A DNA stretch of 57,896 nt from Streptomyces fructofermentans (GTDB lineage: Bacteria; Actinomycetota; Actinomycetes; Streptomycetales; Streptomycetaceae): contig NZ_BMWD01000010.1 of assembly GCF_014651055.1 (NCBI RefSeq), positions 195,026-252,921 on the forward strand, given 5' to 3'. The notes beneath the pieces are model-generated. The model saw only the letters and a program-made list of their open reading frames with translations. It had not been told where the DNA came from and did not search any database. Below are positions 57,568 to 57,896 of the stretch, piece after piece. The position numbers and the translations under genes were made by a program. Position 1 is the stretch's first letter. Every line of letters starts with the position of its first letter.

Positions 57568-57896
57568 ATGCCTTCATCTGTCATGCCCACGACCAGGAAG
57601 GATGACCGGTCGTCACAGCCGGCCATCACCGCGAACGGTTTGCGCAAGTCCTACGGGGACAAGGTCGTGCTCGACGGTGTCGACCTGTCGGTGCCGCGGG
57701 GGACGGTGTTCGCGCTGCTCGGTCCGAACGGCGCGGGCAAGACCACCGCGGTGAAGATCCTGTCCACCCTGGTGTCCGCGGACGGCGGGCAGGCCCTCGT
57801 CGACGGCCACGACATCACCACCGCCCCCGACCCGGTCCGTGCCGCGATCGGGGTCACCGGGCAGTTCTCCGCCGTCGACGGCCTGATCACCGGCGA
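57568..57896 (+). CDS. ABC exporter ATPase, DrrA type (cut by window end)
   Basis: The first 109 residues are present from ATG 57568, with GGAGGG 6 bases upstream (TGGAGGGTCAC). Sequence: ITANGLRKSYGDKVVLDGVD, Walker A LLGPNGAGKTT, VKILSTLVSADGGQALVDGH and the Q loop IGVTGQFSAVDGLITG, which matches daunorubicin-resistance DrrA-type ATPases. A membrane permease probably follows outside the window. With the RHH and DUF4097 genes it seems to form an export or signalling unit. Confidence 0.93.
   Translation, partial: MPSSVMPTTRKDDRSSQPAITANGLRKSYGDKVVLDGVDLSVPRGTVFALLGPNGAGKTTAVKILSTLVSADGGQALVDGHDITTAPDPVRAAIGVTGQFSAVDGLITG

Overview
The window is very GC-rich, dense with short intergenic gaps and 4-base start/stop overlaps, and carries an AfsA-type butyrolactone-synthesis homologue, a DUF6479 protein, many GTG starts, one in-frame TTA leucine codon and actinobacterial cysteine leader peptides. 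I infer a Streptomyces chromosome. I see no rRNA, tRNA, CRISPR array, insertion sequence or phage gene. Both ends cut genes: a response regulator at the left, an ABC ATPase at the right.

Layout. 1-3035: OmpR-type two-component system plus an HSL-family hydrolase. 3434-4039: RibD_C/DHFR-like protein. 4541-11126: one long operon with a binding lipoprotein, a fused two-domain permease and an ATPase, then an AtuA-family protein, its DUF4387 partner and a class II aldolase; this looks like an import-and-catabolism unit for an unknown, probably carboxylated, compound. 11212-14111: SRPBCC protein, SMI1/KNR4 protein, acyltransferase, and a CxxC carboxymuconolactone-decarboxylase-family protein with an exact match to the ECF41 promoter consensus. 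14217-18718: FMO-type monooxygenase divergent from a TetR, ChoD-like GMC oxidase and acetoacetate-decarboxylase-like operon; each promoter carries an identical double palindrome. 18952-25466: secreted hydrolase with TTA at codon 2, an orphan AfsA homologue, membrane proteins, two unknown proteins and a MarR regulator. 25745-30869: CYTH/CHAD protein, DUF6479, a HEAT-repeat protein followed by a MerR-HEAT fusion behind a MerR-type promoter, and a VOC protein. 31039-34407: GntR regulator divergent from a NanA-like aldolase and a strongly NanT-like transporter. 34605-38910: mostly small conserved or unknown proteins. 39040-43195: DesK/DesR-like system beside an ABC exporter whose promoter holds a near-perfect 24-bp palindrome.

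44826-54887 is a sulfur-assimilation island: metY-metX, a TauD-type dioxygenase in an operon with ssuC-ssuA-ssuB, an NtaA/DszA-type flavin monooxygenase and an SsuD-like alkanesulfonate monooxygenase. Two of its transcription units begin with clear cysteine-rich leader peptides ending in Cys-Arg-stop, and a third has a weaker candidate, which suggests cysteine-sensed attenuation of the whole group.

The right end holds the most unusual signal. Between gtrA and a ribbon-helix-helix (RHH) protein lie about 16 copies of an octamer related to TGGCGCCA, in three clusters phased at 10-12 bp, the last overlapping the RHH start codon. The RHH gene is followed by a DUF4097 beta-repeat protein and a DrrA-type ABC ATPase. 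I read this as a cooperatively autoregulated RHH-DUF4097-ABC unit.
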